NCBI RefSeq assembly: GCF_013364215.1
Contig: NZ_CP054923.1
Location: 6,076,001-6,140,000 of the forward strand
DNA length: 64,000 nt
DNA from: Verrucosispora sp. NA02020
Lineage (GTDB): Bacteria > Actinomycetota > Actinomycetes > Mycobacteriales > Micromonosporaceae
Reading direction: 5' to 3'
A program made the translations under genes and the position numbers. A model generated the notes under the pieces. That model made no database searches, was not told the origin of the DNA, and saw only the letters and a program-made list of their open reading frames with translations. This document shows positions 17,022-26,235 of the stretch, piece by piece. The first letter of the stretch is position 1. Each line of letters opens with the position of its first letter.

Positions 17022-17833
17022 GCAACCTCGTCCGCGCCGAACTGCTCAAGATCCGCACCACCAGCACCTGGTGGTGGCTGGCCATCGCGGCGTTCCTGTC
17101 GATCGCCATGGCCTTCCCGTTCAACGCCTGGCTGGCCAACGAGACGCTCAGCGGCGGCGGGGAGGAGTTCGGTTACACCGGCGACGCCGCCTCCGCGCCG
17201 GCACAGGCGGCGAACATCTACACCTCGGGTCAGTACCTCGGCCTGATGTTCGTGATGCTGATCGGCATCCTGATGGTCACCAACGAGTTCTTCCACCAGA
17301 CGGCGACCACCACCTTCCTGGCCACCCCGCGGCGGACCGCGGTGATCGTCAGCAAGCTCATCGCGGCCAGCCTGCTGGGCTTCGCGTTCTGGCTGGTGAC
17401 CACCGTGATCGACCTGGGTGCCGGAGCGCTGTTCCTGACGCTCAACGACCACGGCACGATGCTCGGCGAGTGGGAGGTCCAGCGGGCCCTGCTGCTCAAC
17501 CTGATGGCGTACGCCATCTGGACCGTGCTGGGCGTGGGTATCGGCACGCTGATCACCAGCCAGCTCGGTGCGGTGATCACCGCGTCGGTGCTTTACCTAA
17601 TTGGTACACAAGTTGTCGGTCTGCTGTTCCTCCTGCTGTCGAACTGGCTGGACAACATGGCCGTGATCAAGTGGCAGGTGATCTGGCCCGCGGCGGCCTC
17701 CCAGATCATGATCACCCCAGGTGAGAACGAGATGTTGCCCGCCTGGTGGGTCGGTGCCGTGGTGCTGATCGGCTACGCCGTGGTGAGCTGCGTGGTCGGC
17801 ATCCTGATTACGCGGCGTCGCGACATCTCCTGA
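17018..17833 (+). CDS. ABC-2-type transporter permease
   Basis: The protein has 271 aa with about six membrane helices: 20-40, 70-95, 115-140, 155-180, 190-210 and 240-262. It starts with LVRAELLKIRTTSTWWWL, the usual opening of ABC-2 permeases, and includes a TNEFFHQTATTTFLATPRR cytoplasmic loop. The ATG overlaps the ATPase stop by four bases. Substrate is unknown; family members export lipids, antibiotics or sodium. An unusual run of A/T-ending codons interrupts the otherwise GC-rich codon use at 17588-17617, inside a membrane helix. Confidence 0.9.
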   Translation: MSNLVRAELLKIRTTSTWWWLAIAAFLSIAMAFPFNAWLANETLSGGGEEFGYTGDAASAPAQAANIYTSGQYLGLMFVMLIGILMVTNEFFHQTATTTFLATPRRTAVIVSKLIAASLLGFAFWLVTTVIDLGAGALFLTLNDHGTMLGEWEVQRALLLNLMAYAIWTVLGVGIGTLITSQLGAVITASVLYLIGTQVVGLLFLLLSNWLDNMAVIKWQVIWPAAASQIMITPGENEMLPAWWVGAVVLIGYAVVSCVVGILITRRRDIS

Positions 17834-17851
17834 TTCGCGGACCCGGAGAGC

Positions 17852-17904
17852 GACCGGGCCGGGCCCGGTCCGATCGGCGACGAGCCGGTCGGGCCGGGCC
17901 CGTG
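17852..17904 (+). terminator. GC-rich hairpin region after the ABC operon
   Basis: GACCGGGCC (17852-17860) can pair with GGCCCGGTC (17862-17870). A second copy of CGGGCCGGGCCCG at 17890-17902 repeats the core at 17855-17867, so alternative stems are possible. It lies just after the permease stop. There is no clear U-run. Confidence 0.5.
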
Positions 17905-18101
17905 TCATAGCAGCTAGCAGGGCGACACGCTGGGCTTACGGAACTTCTGGCATCTTCTGTGAATCGGACCACGGGACGGAGGTGGAAATGCCTCAGCGAT
18001 CAGTACGGCGTAGCCTTGAACCCGTCCTGTGTGCGCTCGTCCTGGCGCGGACGGACACCGCGTGACACACCAAACCCGCGTGAAAGAGGCGATTACCGGC
18101 C

Positions 18102-21100
18102 GTGTCGACCCAGCAGACTTCGCAGGAGAACCCACTGGCGGGTTTCGGCCCGAACGAGTGGATCGTCGAGGAGATGTACCAGCGCTACCTCGCCGATCCC
18201 AGCAGCGTCGACCCGGCCTGGCACGACTTCTTCGCCGACTACCGGCCCGGCCCCGGCAAGGGCCGCTCCGCCGACGGTGACGGCCCGGCGACCACCACCG
18301 AGTCCGCCCCGAAGGCCCCGGCCAAGACTGAGCCGAGTGCCGCCAAGTCCGAGCCGAGCGCCAAGGCCACACCCGCGGCCAAGGCGGAGCCGGCCAAGTC
18401 CACGGCACCGGCGAAGGCCAAGCCGGCCGCCAAGTCCGAGCCGGCCAAGGCGACCACGACGAAGTCCATCCCGGCGAAGTCGGCCCCGACCGCCACCGGG
18501 CCGCAGACCACGCCGCTGCGCGGCGTCGCCGCCCGGATCGTGCAGAACATGGACGCCTCACTGGCCGTGCCGACCGCGACCAGCGTGCGCGCGGTGCCGG
18601 CCAAGCTGCTGGTCGACAACCGCATCGTGATCAACAACCACCTCGCCCGAGGGCGCGGCGGCAAGGTCAGCTTCACCCACCTGGTCGGCTACGCGCTGGT
18701 CCGGGCGATGGTCGCGCACCCGGAGATGAACAACTCCTTCGCCGAGGTCGACGGCAAACCGGCGATGGTCCGCCCCGAGCACGTCAACCTGGGCATCGCC
18801 ATCGACCTGGCCAAGCCCGACGGCAGCCGGACCCTGGTGGTGCCCTCCATCAAGGGTTGCGAGCAGATGGACTTCCGGCAGTTCTGGCAGGCGTACGAGG
18901 ACGTGGTCCGGCGGGCCCGCCGCAACGAACTGACCATGGACGACTACTCCGGCACCACCATCTCGCTGACCAACCCCGGCGGCATCGGCACCGTGCACTC
19001 GATGCCGCGCCTGATGCAGGGCCAGAGCGCGATCATCGGCGTCGGCGCGATGGAGTACCCGGCGCCGTACCAGGGCATGAGCGAGGCCACCCTCGCCGAG
19101 CTGGCGGTCAGCAAGGTCATCACGCTGACCAGCACGTACGACCACCGGATCATCCAGGGCGCGCAGTCCGGCGAGTTCCTCAAGGTCATGCACGAGCTGC
19201 TGCTCGGCGAGCACGGCTACTACGACCAGATCTTCACCTCGCTGCGCATCCCGTACGAGCCGGTGCGCTGGATGCGCGACGTCGCGGTCGACAGCGAGGG
19301 GCAGATCAACAAGACCGCGCGGGTGCACGAGCTGATCCACTCCTACCGGGTCCGGGGCCACCTGATGGCCGACACCGACCCGCTGGAGTTCAAGATCCGC
19401 AAGCACCCCGACCTGGACGTCCTCCAGCACGGGCTGACCCTGTGGGACCTGGACCGCACCTTCCCGGTGAACGGCTTCAACGGCCGGCAGCGGATGCGGC
19501 TGCGGGAGATCCTCGGGGTGCTGCGCGACTCGTACTGCCGCCGGGTCGGCATCGAGTACATGCACATCCAGGACCCGGCCGAGCGCCGCTGGATCCAGGA
19601 GCGGGTCGAGCGCAAGTACGAGAAGCCGCCGGCCGACGAGCAGAAGCACGTGCTGAACCGGCTCAACGCGGCCGAGGCTTTCGAGACGTTCCTGCAGACC
19701 AAGTACGTCGGGCAGAAGCGCTTCTCGCTGGAGGGCGGCGAGTCGCTGATCCCGCTCCTCGGCGAGGTGCTGGAGGCGTCCGCCGAGAACGACCTGGACG
19801 AGGTCGTGATCGGCATGGCCCACCGGGGTCGTCTCAACGTGCTGGCCAACATCGTCGGCAAGCCGTACGAGAAGATCTTCTCGGAGTTCGAGGGGCACCT
19901 CGACCCGCGCTCCACCCAGGGTTCCGGCGACGTGAAATACCACCTGGGCCAGAACGGCAAGTTCACCACGCCGGCCGGTGACCACTCGGTCAAGGTCTCG
20001 GTGGTGGCGAACCCGTCGCACCTGGAGGCGGTCGACCCGGTGCTGGAGGGCATCGTCCGCGCCAAGCAGGACCGCATCGACCTCAAGCTGGAGGGCTACA
20101 CAGTGCTGCCGCTGGCGGTGCACGGCGACGCCGCCTTCGCCGGTCAGGGTGTGGTGGCCGAAACGCTCAACCTCTCCCAGCTGCGCGGCTACCGCACCGG
20201 TGGGACCGTGCACGTGGTGGTCAACAACCAGGTCGGCTTCACCACCGCGCCGGAGTACTCCCGGTCCAGCCTCTACAGCACCGACGTGGCGCGGATGATC
20301 CAGGCGCCGATCTTCCACGTCAACGGCGACGACCCCGAGGCCGTGGTCCGGGTCGCCCGGCTGGCCTTCGAGTACCGGCAGACGTTCAACAAGGACGTCG
20401 TGATCGACCTGGTCTGCTACCGGCGGCGCGGGCACAACGAGGGCGACGACCCCTCGATGTCCAACCCCCAGATGTACAAGATCATTGACTCGAAGCGCTC
20501 GGTCCGCAAGCTCTACACCGAGGAGCTGATCGGGCGGGGTGACATCACCGTCGAGGACGCCGAGGAGCTGCTGCGCGACTACCAGGCGCAGTTGGAGCGG
20601 GTCTTCAAGGCCACCCGCGACGCGGCCAGCACCCCGCGCCAGGTCAGCCGCCCGGCCCGGCAGGACGAGCCGGAGCCGCAGGTGGAGACCGCGACCGACG
20701 CGTCGGTGGTCAAGGCCGTCGGCGAGGCGCACGTCAACCTGCCGGACGGCTTCACCCCGCACAAGCGGATCCAGCAGTTGCTCGACCGGCGGGCCCGGAT
20801 GTCCGTCGAGGGCAACATCGACTGGGGCTTCGGCGAGATCATCGCCTTCGGGGCACTGCTGCACGACGGGGTCACCGTCCGGCTCGCCGGACAGGACTCC
20901 CGGCGCGGCACCTTCGTGCAACGGCACGCCTCGATCGTGGACGCCGAGACCGGTGACGACTACCTGCCGTTGCAGTCGCTGACCGGCGACGGCGAGCGGT
21001 CCCGGCTCTTCGTGCACGACTCGCTGCTCTCCGAGTACGCCGCGATGGGCTTCGAGTACGGCTACTCGGTGGAGAACCTGAACGCGCTGGTCTGCTGGGA

Positions 21101-21851
21101 GGCCCAGTTCGGCGACTTCGTCAACGGCGCCCAGTCGGTGATCGACGAGTTCATCTCCTCCGGTGAGGTGAAGTGGGGCCAGCGCTCCGCGGTCACCCTG
21201 CTGCTGCCGCACGGCCACGAGGGACAGGGCCCGGACCACACCTCCGGCCGGCCCGAGCGGTTCCTCCAGCTCTGCGCCGAGGACAACATGCGGGTGGCCA
21301 TCCCGACCACCCCGGCGAACTACTTCCACCTGCTGCGTCGCCAGGCCCTCTCGCCGAAGCGCAAGCCGCTGGTGGTGTTCACGCCGAAGTCCCTGCTGCG
21401 GCACAAGCTCTGCGTCTCCCCGGTCGAGGACTTCACCACCGGCACCTTCGCACCGGTCCTGGCCGACCAGGCGGCACCCGCCGCCGATCAGGTCAAGCGG
21501 GTGCTGCTCTGCTCGGGCAAGGTCTACTACGACCTGTTCCAGGCGCGGCAGGAGCGCGGCGTCACCGACACCGCGCTGATCCGGCTGGAGCAGCTCTACC
21601 CGATGCCGGTGGAGGAGATCCGGGCCGCGCTCGCCCAGTACCCGAACGCGGAGGACTTCGCCTGGGTGCAGGAGGAGCCGGCCAACCAGGGTTCCTGGTC
21701 GTTCGTCGCGCTCAACCTGCTGGAGCACCTCGACGGGGTCCGCCTGCGTCGCATCTCCCGCCCCGCCGCCGCCGCCCCGGCCGTCGGCTCGGCGAAGATG
21801 CACGAGGTGGAGCAGAACGCGCTCATCGAGGCGGCGCTGCCCCGCCCCTGA
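18102..21851 (+). CDS. kgd: Multifunctional 2-oxoglutarate dehydrogenase/decarboxylase (Kgd, SucA fusion)
   Basis: The protein has 1249 aa, the size of mycobacterial Kgd and corynebacterial OdhA. Residues 1-45 are a SucA-type N-terminal helix ([14 protein letters not shown]). An Ala/Lys/Pro-rich linker runs 50-125. An E2-like acyltransferase domain spans about 135-360, with [16 protein letters not shown] and the [10 protein letters not shown] active-site motif. The thiamin-diphosphate E1 part spans about 430-1249 ([52 protein letters not shown]). It converts 2-oxoglutarate in the TCA cycle and serves as the E1o-E2o component. It starts at GTG 18102; AAAGAGG lies 13 nt upstream. A 1216-residue antisense frame is an artefact of codon bias. 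Confidence 0.97.
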   Translation: MSTQQTSQENPLAGFGPNEWIVEEMYQRYLADPSSVDPAWHDFFADYRPGPGKGRSADGDGPATTTESAPKAPAKTEPSAAKSEPSAKATPAAKAEPAKSTAPAKAKPAAKSEPAKATTTKSIPAKSAPTATGPQTTPLRGVAARIVQNMDASLAVPTATSVRAVPAKLLVDNRIVINNHLARGRGGKVSFTHLVGYALVRAMVAHPEMNNSFAEVDGKPAMVRPEHVNLGIAIDLAKPDGSRTLVVPSIKGCEQMDFRQFWQAYEDVVRRARRNELTMDDYSGTTISLTNPGGIGTVHSMPRLMQGQSAIIGVGAMEYPAPYQGMSEATLAELAVSKVITLTSTYDHRIIQGAQSGEFLKVMHELLLGEHGYYDQIFTSLRIPYEPVRWMRDVAVDSEGQINKTARVHELIHSYRVRGHLMADTDPLEFKIRKHPDLDVLQHGLTLWDLDRTFPVNGFNGRQRMRLREILGVLRDSYCRRVGIEYMHIQDPAERRWIQERVERKYEKPPADEQKHVLNRLNAAEAFETFLQTKYVGQKRFSLEGGESLIPLLGEVLEASAENDLDEVVIGMAHRGRLNVLANIVGKPYEKIFSEFEGHLDPRSTQGSGDVKYHLGQNGKFTTPAGDHSVKVSVVANPSHLEAVDPVLEGIVRAKQDRIDLKLEGYTVLPLAVHGDAAFAGQGVVAETLNLSQLRGYRTGGTVHVVVNNQVGFTTAPEYSRSSLYSTDVARMIQAPIFHVNGDDPEAVVRVARLAFEYRQTFNKDVVIDLVCYRRRGHNEGDDPSMSNPQMYKIIDSKRSVRKLYTEELIGRGDITVEDAEELLRDYQAQLERVFKATRDAASTPRQVSRPARQDEPEPQVETATDASVVKAVGEAHVNLPDGFTPHKRIQQLLDRRARMSVEGNIDWGFGEIIAFGALLHDGVTVRLAGQDSRRGTFVQRHASIVDAETGDDYLPLQSLTGDGERSRLFVHDSLLSEYAAMGFEYGYSVENLNALVCWEAQFGDFVNGAQSVIDEFISSGEVKWGQRSAVTLLLPHGHEGQGPDHTSGRPERFLQLCAEDNMRVAIPTTPANYFHLLRRQALSPKRKPLVVFTPKSLLRHKLCVSPVEDFTTGTFAPVLADQAAPAADQVKRVLLCSGKVYYDLFQARQERGVTDTALIRLEQLYPMPVEEIRAALAQYPNAEDFAWVQEEPANQGSWSFVALNLLEHLDGVRLRRISRPAAAAPAVGSAKMHEVEQNALIEAALPRP

Positions 21852-21866
21852 CCCACCGACCGCGAA

Positions 21867-21906
21867 CACCGGGGCGGGCCATCGGAGACGGTGGCCCGCC
21901 CCGGTG
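21867..21906 (+). terminator. Perfect 15-bp-stem terminator after kgd
   Basis: CACCGGGGCGGGCCA (21867-21881) and its exact complement (21892-21906) enclose a 10-nt loop, 16 bp after the kgd stop. It ends about 10 bp before the Shine-Dalgarno of the next small gene, so read-through could mask or regulate that gene. There is no T-run, as is common in actinobacteria. Confidence 0.75.
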
Positions 21907-21926
21907 AGCATGTCCGAGGAGACCTG

Positions 21927-22106
21927 ATGTACTTCACCGACCGTGGCATCGAGGAGTTGGTCCAGCGCCGGGGGGACGAGGACGTCACCCTGGAGTGGAT
22001 CGGCGAGCGGCTGCGGGACTTCGTCGACCTCAACCCCGAGTTCGAGACCCCGATCGAGCGCTTCGCCACCTGGCTCGCCCGGCTCGACGACCCCGACGAC
22101 GAGTAG
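21927..22106 (+). CDS. DUF6104-like small conserved protein
   Basis: The protein has 59 aa and is acidic, beginning MYFTDRGIEELVQRRG, with a helical middle (VTLEWIGERLRDFVDLNPEF) and ending in an Asp-rich tail. It resembles an actinobacterial family of about 60 residues that I recall as DUF6104, function unknown. ATG 21927 has GAGGAG 6 nt upstream, better than any upstream in-frame start. No signal peptide, cysteines or membrane segment. It sits immediately after the kgd terminator. Confidence 0.8.
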   Translation: MYFTDRGIEELVQRRGDEDVTLEWIGERLRDFVDLNPEFETPIERFATWLARLDDPDDE

Positions 22107-22206
22107 TCCGCAGCCCGGACCGCCCCGGCACCGGGCGTCGGTGCCGACGAAAAAGCCCTGGTAGGCCCGGTCCCCACCGGCCGGGACGGCGGGTATGGTG
22201 ACGGCC

Positions 22207-23232
22207 ATGCTTCGCAGCTCCCGCCGCCCTGCCCTGGTGGCGGGGATCGCGCTGACGCTCCTGCTGACCGGGTGCGGCGACGAGGCGCCCGAGCGTCCAC
22301 CGACGGAGACCGTCAGCGCCGACCGCTCGTCACCGCCGCTGCCGCCGACCTTCTACGTCGACCCGCGTGGCGCGGCGTCCTGGCAGGTCACCGAGTGGGC
22401 GCAGGAGGGACGGGCCGAGGACGCCGCCACACTGCGCCGGATCAGCACCCGCCCCACCGCCCGCTGGCTGGTGGGCGACTCCGCCACGGTCACCGAGGAG
22501 GTGTCGGAGTTCCTCGCCGGTGCCAGCCGCTCCGGGCAGACACCGGTGCTGGTCACCCACAACCTCCCGCAGCGCGACTGCGGACGGCAGGGTCAGGGCG
22601 GCGCCGAGTCGGCCGGGGCGTACCAGGACTGGATCCGGCGGGTGGCCGCCGGGGTGCAGGGACGCCCGGTCACCATCGTGGTGGAACCGGGCGCGGTGCC
22701 GGACGCCGTGGACCGGTGCGTCGACGACGTCGACGAGCGACTGGACCTGCTGCGGGACGCGGTGACGGTGCTGGGCAGCACCGGGAGCGCCCGGATCTAT
22801 CTGGACGCCGGGCACCCCGGCTGGATCACCGACGGCGCCCGGCTGGCGGCGGCGCTGCGCCGTGCCGGTGTCGCCGAGGCCGACGGCTTCGCGCTCAACG
22901 TGGCCAACTTCGTCGGTACGCCGCAGAACGTCACCTACGGCCACGAGATCTCCGACGCCCTCGGCGGCACCACCACCTTCGTCATCGACACCAGCCGCAA
23001 CGGCCGGGGCCGGTATCCGGGCGAGACCGTGCGGTCGGCGCCGAGCTGGTGCAACCCGCCGGGCCGGGCACTCGGCGCGGACCCCACCACCGACACCGGC
23101 CTGGAGCGGGTCGACGCCCTGCTGTGGGTCAAGTACCCGGGCGAGTCCGACGGCGCCTGCCGCCCGGGCGAGCCGGAGAGCGGTGCCTGGTGGCCCGAGT
23201 ACGCCCTCGGCCTCGCCCGACGCGCCGGCTGA
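22207..23232 (+). CDS. Lipoprotein glycoside hydrolase family 6 (endoglucanase-like)
   Basis: The protein has about 341 aa. A lipoprotein signal peptide ends in a lipobox (LLLTGC, Cys near residue 22), followed by a short Pro/Ser-rich spacer. The GH6 domain shows PVLVTHNLPQRDCG, whose Asp fits the GH6 proton donor. It also has IYLDAGHPGWI, LNVANFVGT, a VIDTSRNGRG block and LWVKYPGESDGAC, whose Asp fits the proposed base. GH6 enzymes cut beta-1,4-glucans. TATGGT at 22194-22199 ends 7 nt before ATG 22207, suggesting a leaderless start; ATG 22195 is an in-frame alternative. It converges on a GT2-type synthase gene, which suggests trimming of the glycan made there. Confidence 0.88.
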   Translation: MLRSSRRPALVAGIALTLLLTGCGDEAPERPPTETVSADRSSPPLPPTFYVDPRGAASWQVTEWAQEGRAEDAATLRRISTRPTARWLVGDSATVTEEVSEFLAGASRSGQTPVLVTHNLPQRDCGRQGQGGAESAGAYQDWIRRVAAGVQGRPVTIVVEPGAVPDAVDRCVDDVDERLDLLRDAVTVLGSTGSARIYLDAGHPGWITDGARLAAALRRAGVAEADGFALNVANFVGTPQNVTYGHEISDALGGTTTFVIDTSRNGRGRYPGETVRSAPSWCNPPGRALGADPTTDTGLERVDALLWVKYPGESDGACRPGEPESGAWWPEYALGLARRAG

Positions 23233-23276
23233 CACTCTCGGGCGAGGGACGTCCGGGCGTACCGGCTGTCAGCAGG

Positions 23277-25571
23277 TCAGGGGCGTCCCCGCCGGGCGGT
23301 GGCGGCCACCGGGGCGGGCACCGGTGACGGTGGAGCCGCCGGGCCGACGGGCGCCAGTCCGGTGCGCTTGAGCTTCTGCCAGCCCAGCCGCCCGCCGGTC
23401 AACGCGGTGACCACCGACTGGAGCAGCACGAGGTACATCAGCTGGCGATAGACGAACTGCTGCAACGGCAGCACCCAGAGGACGCCGAGCTTCTCCTTGT
23501 CGAGGCGGAACGCCACGATCGCGGTCAGGAACTGCAACCCCAGCATGGCGGCCCAGGCCAGCGCCGTCTCGGTCCGGTTCAGGAAGATCAGGCCGTAGAT
23601 GGCGAGCAGGTCGATCACCGGGGCGGTCAGTGGGAGCAGCACCCCGAACAGCGTCAGGAAGGCCAGGCAGCGGCGGCTGAACCGGCCGGAGGCGCCCTTG
23701 TCGAGCACCGAGCGGCGGTGCTTCCACATCGCCTGCATGGTGCCGTAGCTCCACCGGTACCGCTGCTTCCACAACTGCCCGAAGCTGGCCGGTGCCTCGG
23801 TCCAGGCGCGGGCGCTCTCCTCGTAGACCACCTTCCAACCGGCGCGGCCCAGGGCCATGGTGATGTCGGTGTCCTCGGCCAGCGTCTCGTCGGTCATCCC
23901 ACCGGCGTACTCCAGCGCCTCGCGGCGGAACGCGCCGATCGCGCCGGGGATGGTCGGCATGCACCGCAGCGTCTCGTAGAGCCGGCGATCGAGGTTGAAG
24001 CCGATCACGTACTCGATGTGCTGCCACTTGGCGATCATGCTGCGCCGGTTGCCGACCTTGACGTTGCCGGCCACCGCGCCCACCTGCGGGTCGCCGAAGG
24101 GCTGGACCAGGCGACGGACGGCGTCGGGCTCGAAGACGGTGTCCCCGTCGACCATCACGATCAGATCGTGCCGGGCCAGCGCGACGCCGGTGTTCAGCGC
24201 GCTCGGTTTGCCGCCGTTGGGCTTGCGGACCACCCGTACGTTCGGCAGGCCGAGCCCGGCGGCGATGTCGGCGGTGCCGTCGGTCGAACCGTCGTCGACC
24301 ACCACCACCTCGATGCCGCCGGGATGGTCGCCGGTGGCGAGTGAGCGGACCGCCTCGGCGATGCCCTCCTTCTCGTTGTACGCGGGCACGATCACCGACA
24401 CCGGTTCGGTGACCGGCGGTCCCCAGGCGAAGCCCTTGCGGCGTCGTTTGCGGGCGTGCCGTCGCGCCAGCACGAACAGCAGCACGGTACGCCCGATGGT
24501 GAGCGTCCCGACCAGCACGAAGAGGACGCCGAAGAGGACGAAGGTGCCGTCGGCGGCGCGTACCGCCATGATCAGCATCTGGCCGCGCCAGCGCTCGGTG
24601 AACGTCGCCTCGGTCGGTCCGGCCGTGGTCCCGGTGGCGCCGGCCTCGGCCAGCGCCCGGTTCAGTCCGCCACTGATCGTGGTGAAGGTGTATCCCCGCT
24701 CCTTCATCAACGGGATGTACCGGTCCAGCGCCTCGACGGTCTGCGAGCGGTCGCCACCGGAGTCGTGCCAGAGCGTGACCGCTCCGGAGTAGCCCTCCGG
24801 TACGGTCCGCTCGATCATCCCCTCCACGCCCTGCCGCTCCCAGTCCCGGCTGTCCAGGTCGTTGACCACGCTGAGGTAGCCGAGCTCACCGGCCTGCTGC
24901 AGCAGCGGCCAGTCCTGGTCGACGAAGGCGTCCGCCCGCGACGAGTACGGGAAGCGCAGCAGGTTGGACCGCTGGCCGGTGGCTCCGGCGATGACGAGCT
25001 GGGTCTGGGTGTACTCCATCCGCCGCTGCCATCCCGGGATCTGGGTGAGGTGCGGGTGGGTGAAGGTGTGCACGCCCAGTTCGTGCCCCTTCTCGGCCAG
25101 CTCGCGGACCAGGTCGGGGCTGCGCACCACCTGGTTGCCGAGGACGAAGAAGGTGCCCGGGACCTGGTGCTTCTCCAGCACCTTCAGCACGGCCGGGGTC
25201 CAGATCGGGTCGGGGCCGTCGTCGAAGGTCAACGCGATGGTCCGCGCCGGCAGCCGGTACGACTGCGGCCGGTCGGCGGTGGTGTTGACGATCGGGCCGC
25301 CTTCGAGGATCTCGTCGGGGACGTCGTCCTGGCCGCTGCCGAAGGTGTTCTCCGCCCGGTAGTCCGGGATGAACGAGCCGTTGGCGTACGCCTGCACGAA
25401 GAGGATGCCGCCGAGCAGTACGAAGACCATGGCGTAGACCGCCCAGCTCGGACGGGGGATGAACCGCCGGGCGCGGGCGGCCGGACCGGGTCGGGCGTGC
25501 TGCCGGGGCTGTTCGGGCGTCCGGCTGGGGGGTGGGTGCGTCGGTCGGCCGGGCGGGTAGGGGTGGCTCAT
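23277..25571 (-). CDS. Polysaccharide deacetylase-glycosyltransferase family 2 fusion
   Basis: The protein has 764 aa. Residues 1-38 are cytoplasmic and Pro/Arg-rich; the first membrane helix is about 42-62. An extracytoplasmic NodB deacetylase domain follows (ALTFDDGPD near 112, HTFTHPHLTQ near 168, SRADAF, WHDSGGDR). A second helix (about 340-365) leads to a cytosolic processive GT2 domain with VVDDGSTDGTAD, MVDGDTVFEPD, a TLAEDTDITM block and QRYRW (the QxxRW motif). Three or more C-terminal helices complete it. It resembles chitin, hyaluronan or cellulose synthase-like enzymes fused to a de-N-acetylase, so the product is probably a partly deacetylated beta-glycan. ATG 25571 shares one base with the upstream stop. 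Confidence 0.92.
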   Translation of the reverse strand: MSHPYPPGRPTHPPPSRTPEQPRQHARPGPAARARRFIPRPSWAVYAMVFVLLGGILFVQAYANGSFIPDYRAENTFGSGQDDVPDEILEGGPIVNTTADRPQSYRLPARTIALTFDDGPDPIWTPAVLKVLEKHQVPGTFFVLGNQVVRSPDLVRELAEKGHELGVHTFTHPHLTQIPGWQRRMEYTQTQLVIAGATGQRSNLLRFPYSSRADAFVDQDWPLLQQAGELGYLSVVNDLDSRDWERQGVEGMIERTVPEGYSGAVTLWHDSGGDRSQTVEALDRYIPLMKERGYTFTTISGGLNRALAEAGATGTTAGPTEATFTERWRGQMLIMAVRAADGTFVLFGVLFVLVGTLTIGRTVLLFVLARRHARKRRRKGFAWGPPVTEPVSVIVPAYNEKEGIAEAVRSLATGDHPGGIEVVVVDDGSTDGTADIAAGLGLPNVRVVRKPNGGKPSALNTGVALARHDLIVMVDGDTVFEPDAVRRLVQPFGDPQVGAVAGNVKVGNRRSMIAKWQHIEYVIGFNLDRRLYETLRCMPTIPGAIGAFRREALEYAGGMTDETLAEDTDITMALGRAGWKVVYEESARAWTEAPASFGQLWKQRYRWSYGTMQAMWKHRRSVLDKGASGRFSRRCLAFLTLFGVLLPLTAPVIDLLAIYGLIFLNRTETALAWAAMLGLQFLTAIVAFRLDKEKLGVLWVLPLQQFVYRQLMYLVLLQSVVTALTGGRLGWQKLKRTGLAPVGPAAPPSPVPAPVAATARRGRP

Positions 25572-26104
25572 CAGGGAGCGGTCGCCTCACTCGTGTCGTT
25601 CGGGTCCGGCGACGGCGTTGTCGTGGGCGTCGGGCTGGTCGGGGGCGGGGTGCTGGGCGGCGGCGTGCTGCGGGGCGGGGTGCTCCGGGACGGGCTGGCC
25701 GACGGCGTCCGGCTGGGACGGGCGCTGGTCGGCGCCGTCCGGGACGGGCTGGGGGTGGGACTGGCCGACGTCGTGCCGGTGCCGGGCGTGGAGGAAGGGA
25801 GCACCGGGCGCTGCGGCGTGACCTGGGTCGGCGGCGGCGCAGGCGAGGTCGAGCGGCTGGGCGAGGGCGTCGGGGAGACCGGCGGCGCTTCCCAGGTCTC
25901 GGCGGGCTCGACGAACGGGATGATCGTCTCCGGGCGGACCGGTCCGCCGGCGAAGCTGATGCCGACCATCATGGTGTACGCCACTCCGGCCAGACCGAGG
26001 GCGTACGCGGTCCGGCGTAACCACCGCCTGCGGCGGCCACTCGGATCGACGAAGACGGGGGATGGTTCCGGGGCGACAGGAATGATCTGTGTTGGTCCCT
26101 CCAC
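25571..26104 (-). CDS. Membrane-anchored Pro/Ser/Thr-rich protein of the glycan locus
   Basis: The protein has 177 aa from GTG 26104. It has a short cytoplasmic head (TQIIPVAPEPSPVFVDPSGRRRR), one helix (about 32-52), and about 120 extracellular residues made almost only of Pro, Ser, Thr and Ala, such as repeated PPxSTPP units. The TGA overlaps the ATG of the deacetylase-GT2 gene (TGATG), so expression is coupled. No enzyme domain is visible; it may be a wall-spanning stalk or glycosylated spacer for the synthase. The start is uncertain: no Shine-Dalgarno precedes GTG 26104, and a TTG 75 bp upstream would add 25 residues. Confidence 0.72.
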   Translation of the reverse strand: MEGPTQIIPVAPEPSPVFVDPSGRRRRWLRRTAYALGLAGVAYTMMVGISFAGGPVRPETIIPFVEPAETWEAPPVSPTPSPSRSTSPAPPPTQVTPQRPVLPSSTPGTGTTSASPTPSPSRTAPTSARPSRTPSASPSRSTPPRSTPPPSTPPPTSPTPTTTPSPDPNDTSEATAP

Positions 26105-26190
26105 CTGGGCGAGTCTAAACGTGAAAAGCTCTCGCTTTCTCGCCCAAGTGTCCCATCTGACATGCGAAAACAGGCGCAACCAACCCTAGA

Positions 26191-26210
26191 TGGTTGTCCG
26201 AGGACAACCA
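26191..26210. promoter_or_regulatory. Inverted-repeat operator candidate between glycan locus and pta-ackA
   Basis: TGGTTGTCC-GA-GGACAACCA is a 9-bp perfect inverted repeat. It sits in the divergent gap, 25 bp before the pta start, so it overlaps the -35 region of the pta promoter (-10 TAGGTT at 26222). CAACCAACC also occurs as a direct repeat at 26177-26185 and 26205-26213. Confidence 0.55.
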
Positions 26211-26221
26211 ACCGGACCGAG

Positions 26222-26235
26222 TAGGTTGGGCCGCA
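26222..26235 (+). promoter_or_regulatory. Leaderless-type -10 (TAGGTT) of pta
   Basis: TAGGTT at 26222-26227 is followed by 7 nt and then ATG 26235, with no Shine-Dalgarno. Transcription should start at or one base before the ATG. Confidence 0.55.

Noticed and set aside
18558..22208. 1216-residue minus-strand frame opposite kgd
   Set aside because: Antisense artefact of high-GC codon bias; composition is Val/Leu/Asp/His-rich with no motifs, while kgd on the plus strand is unambiguous.
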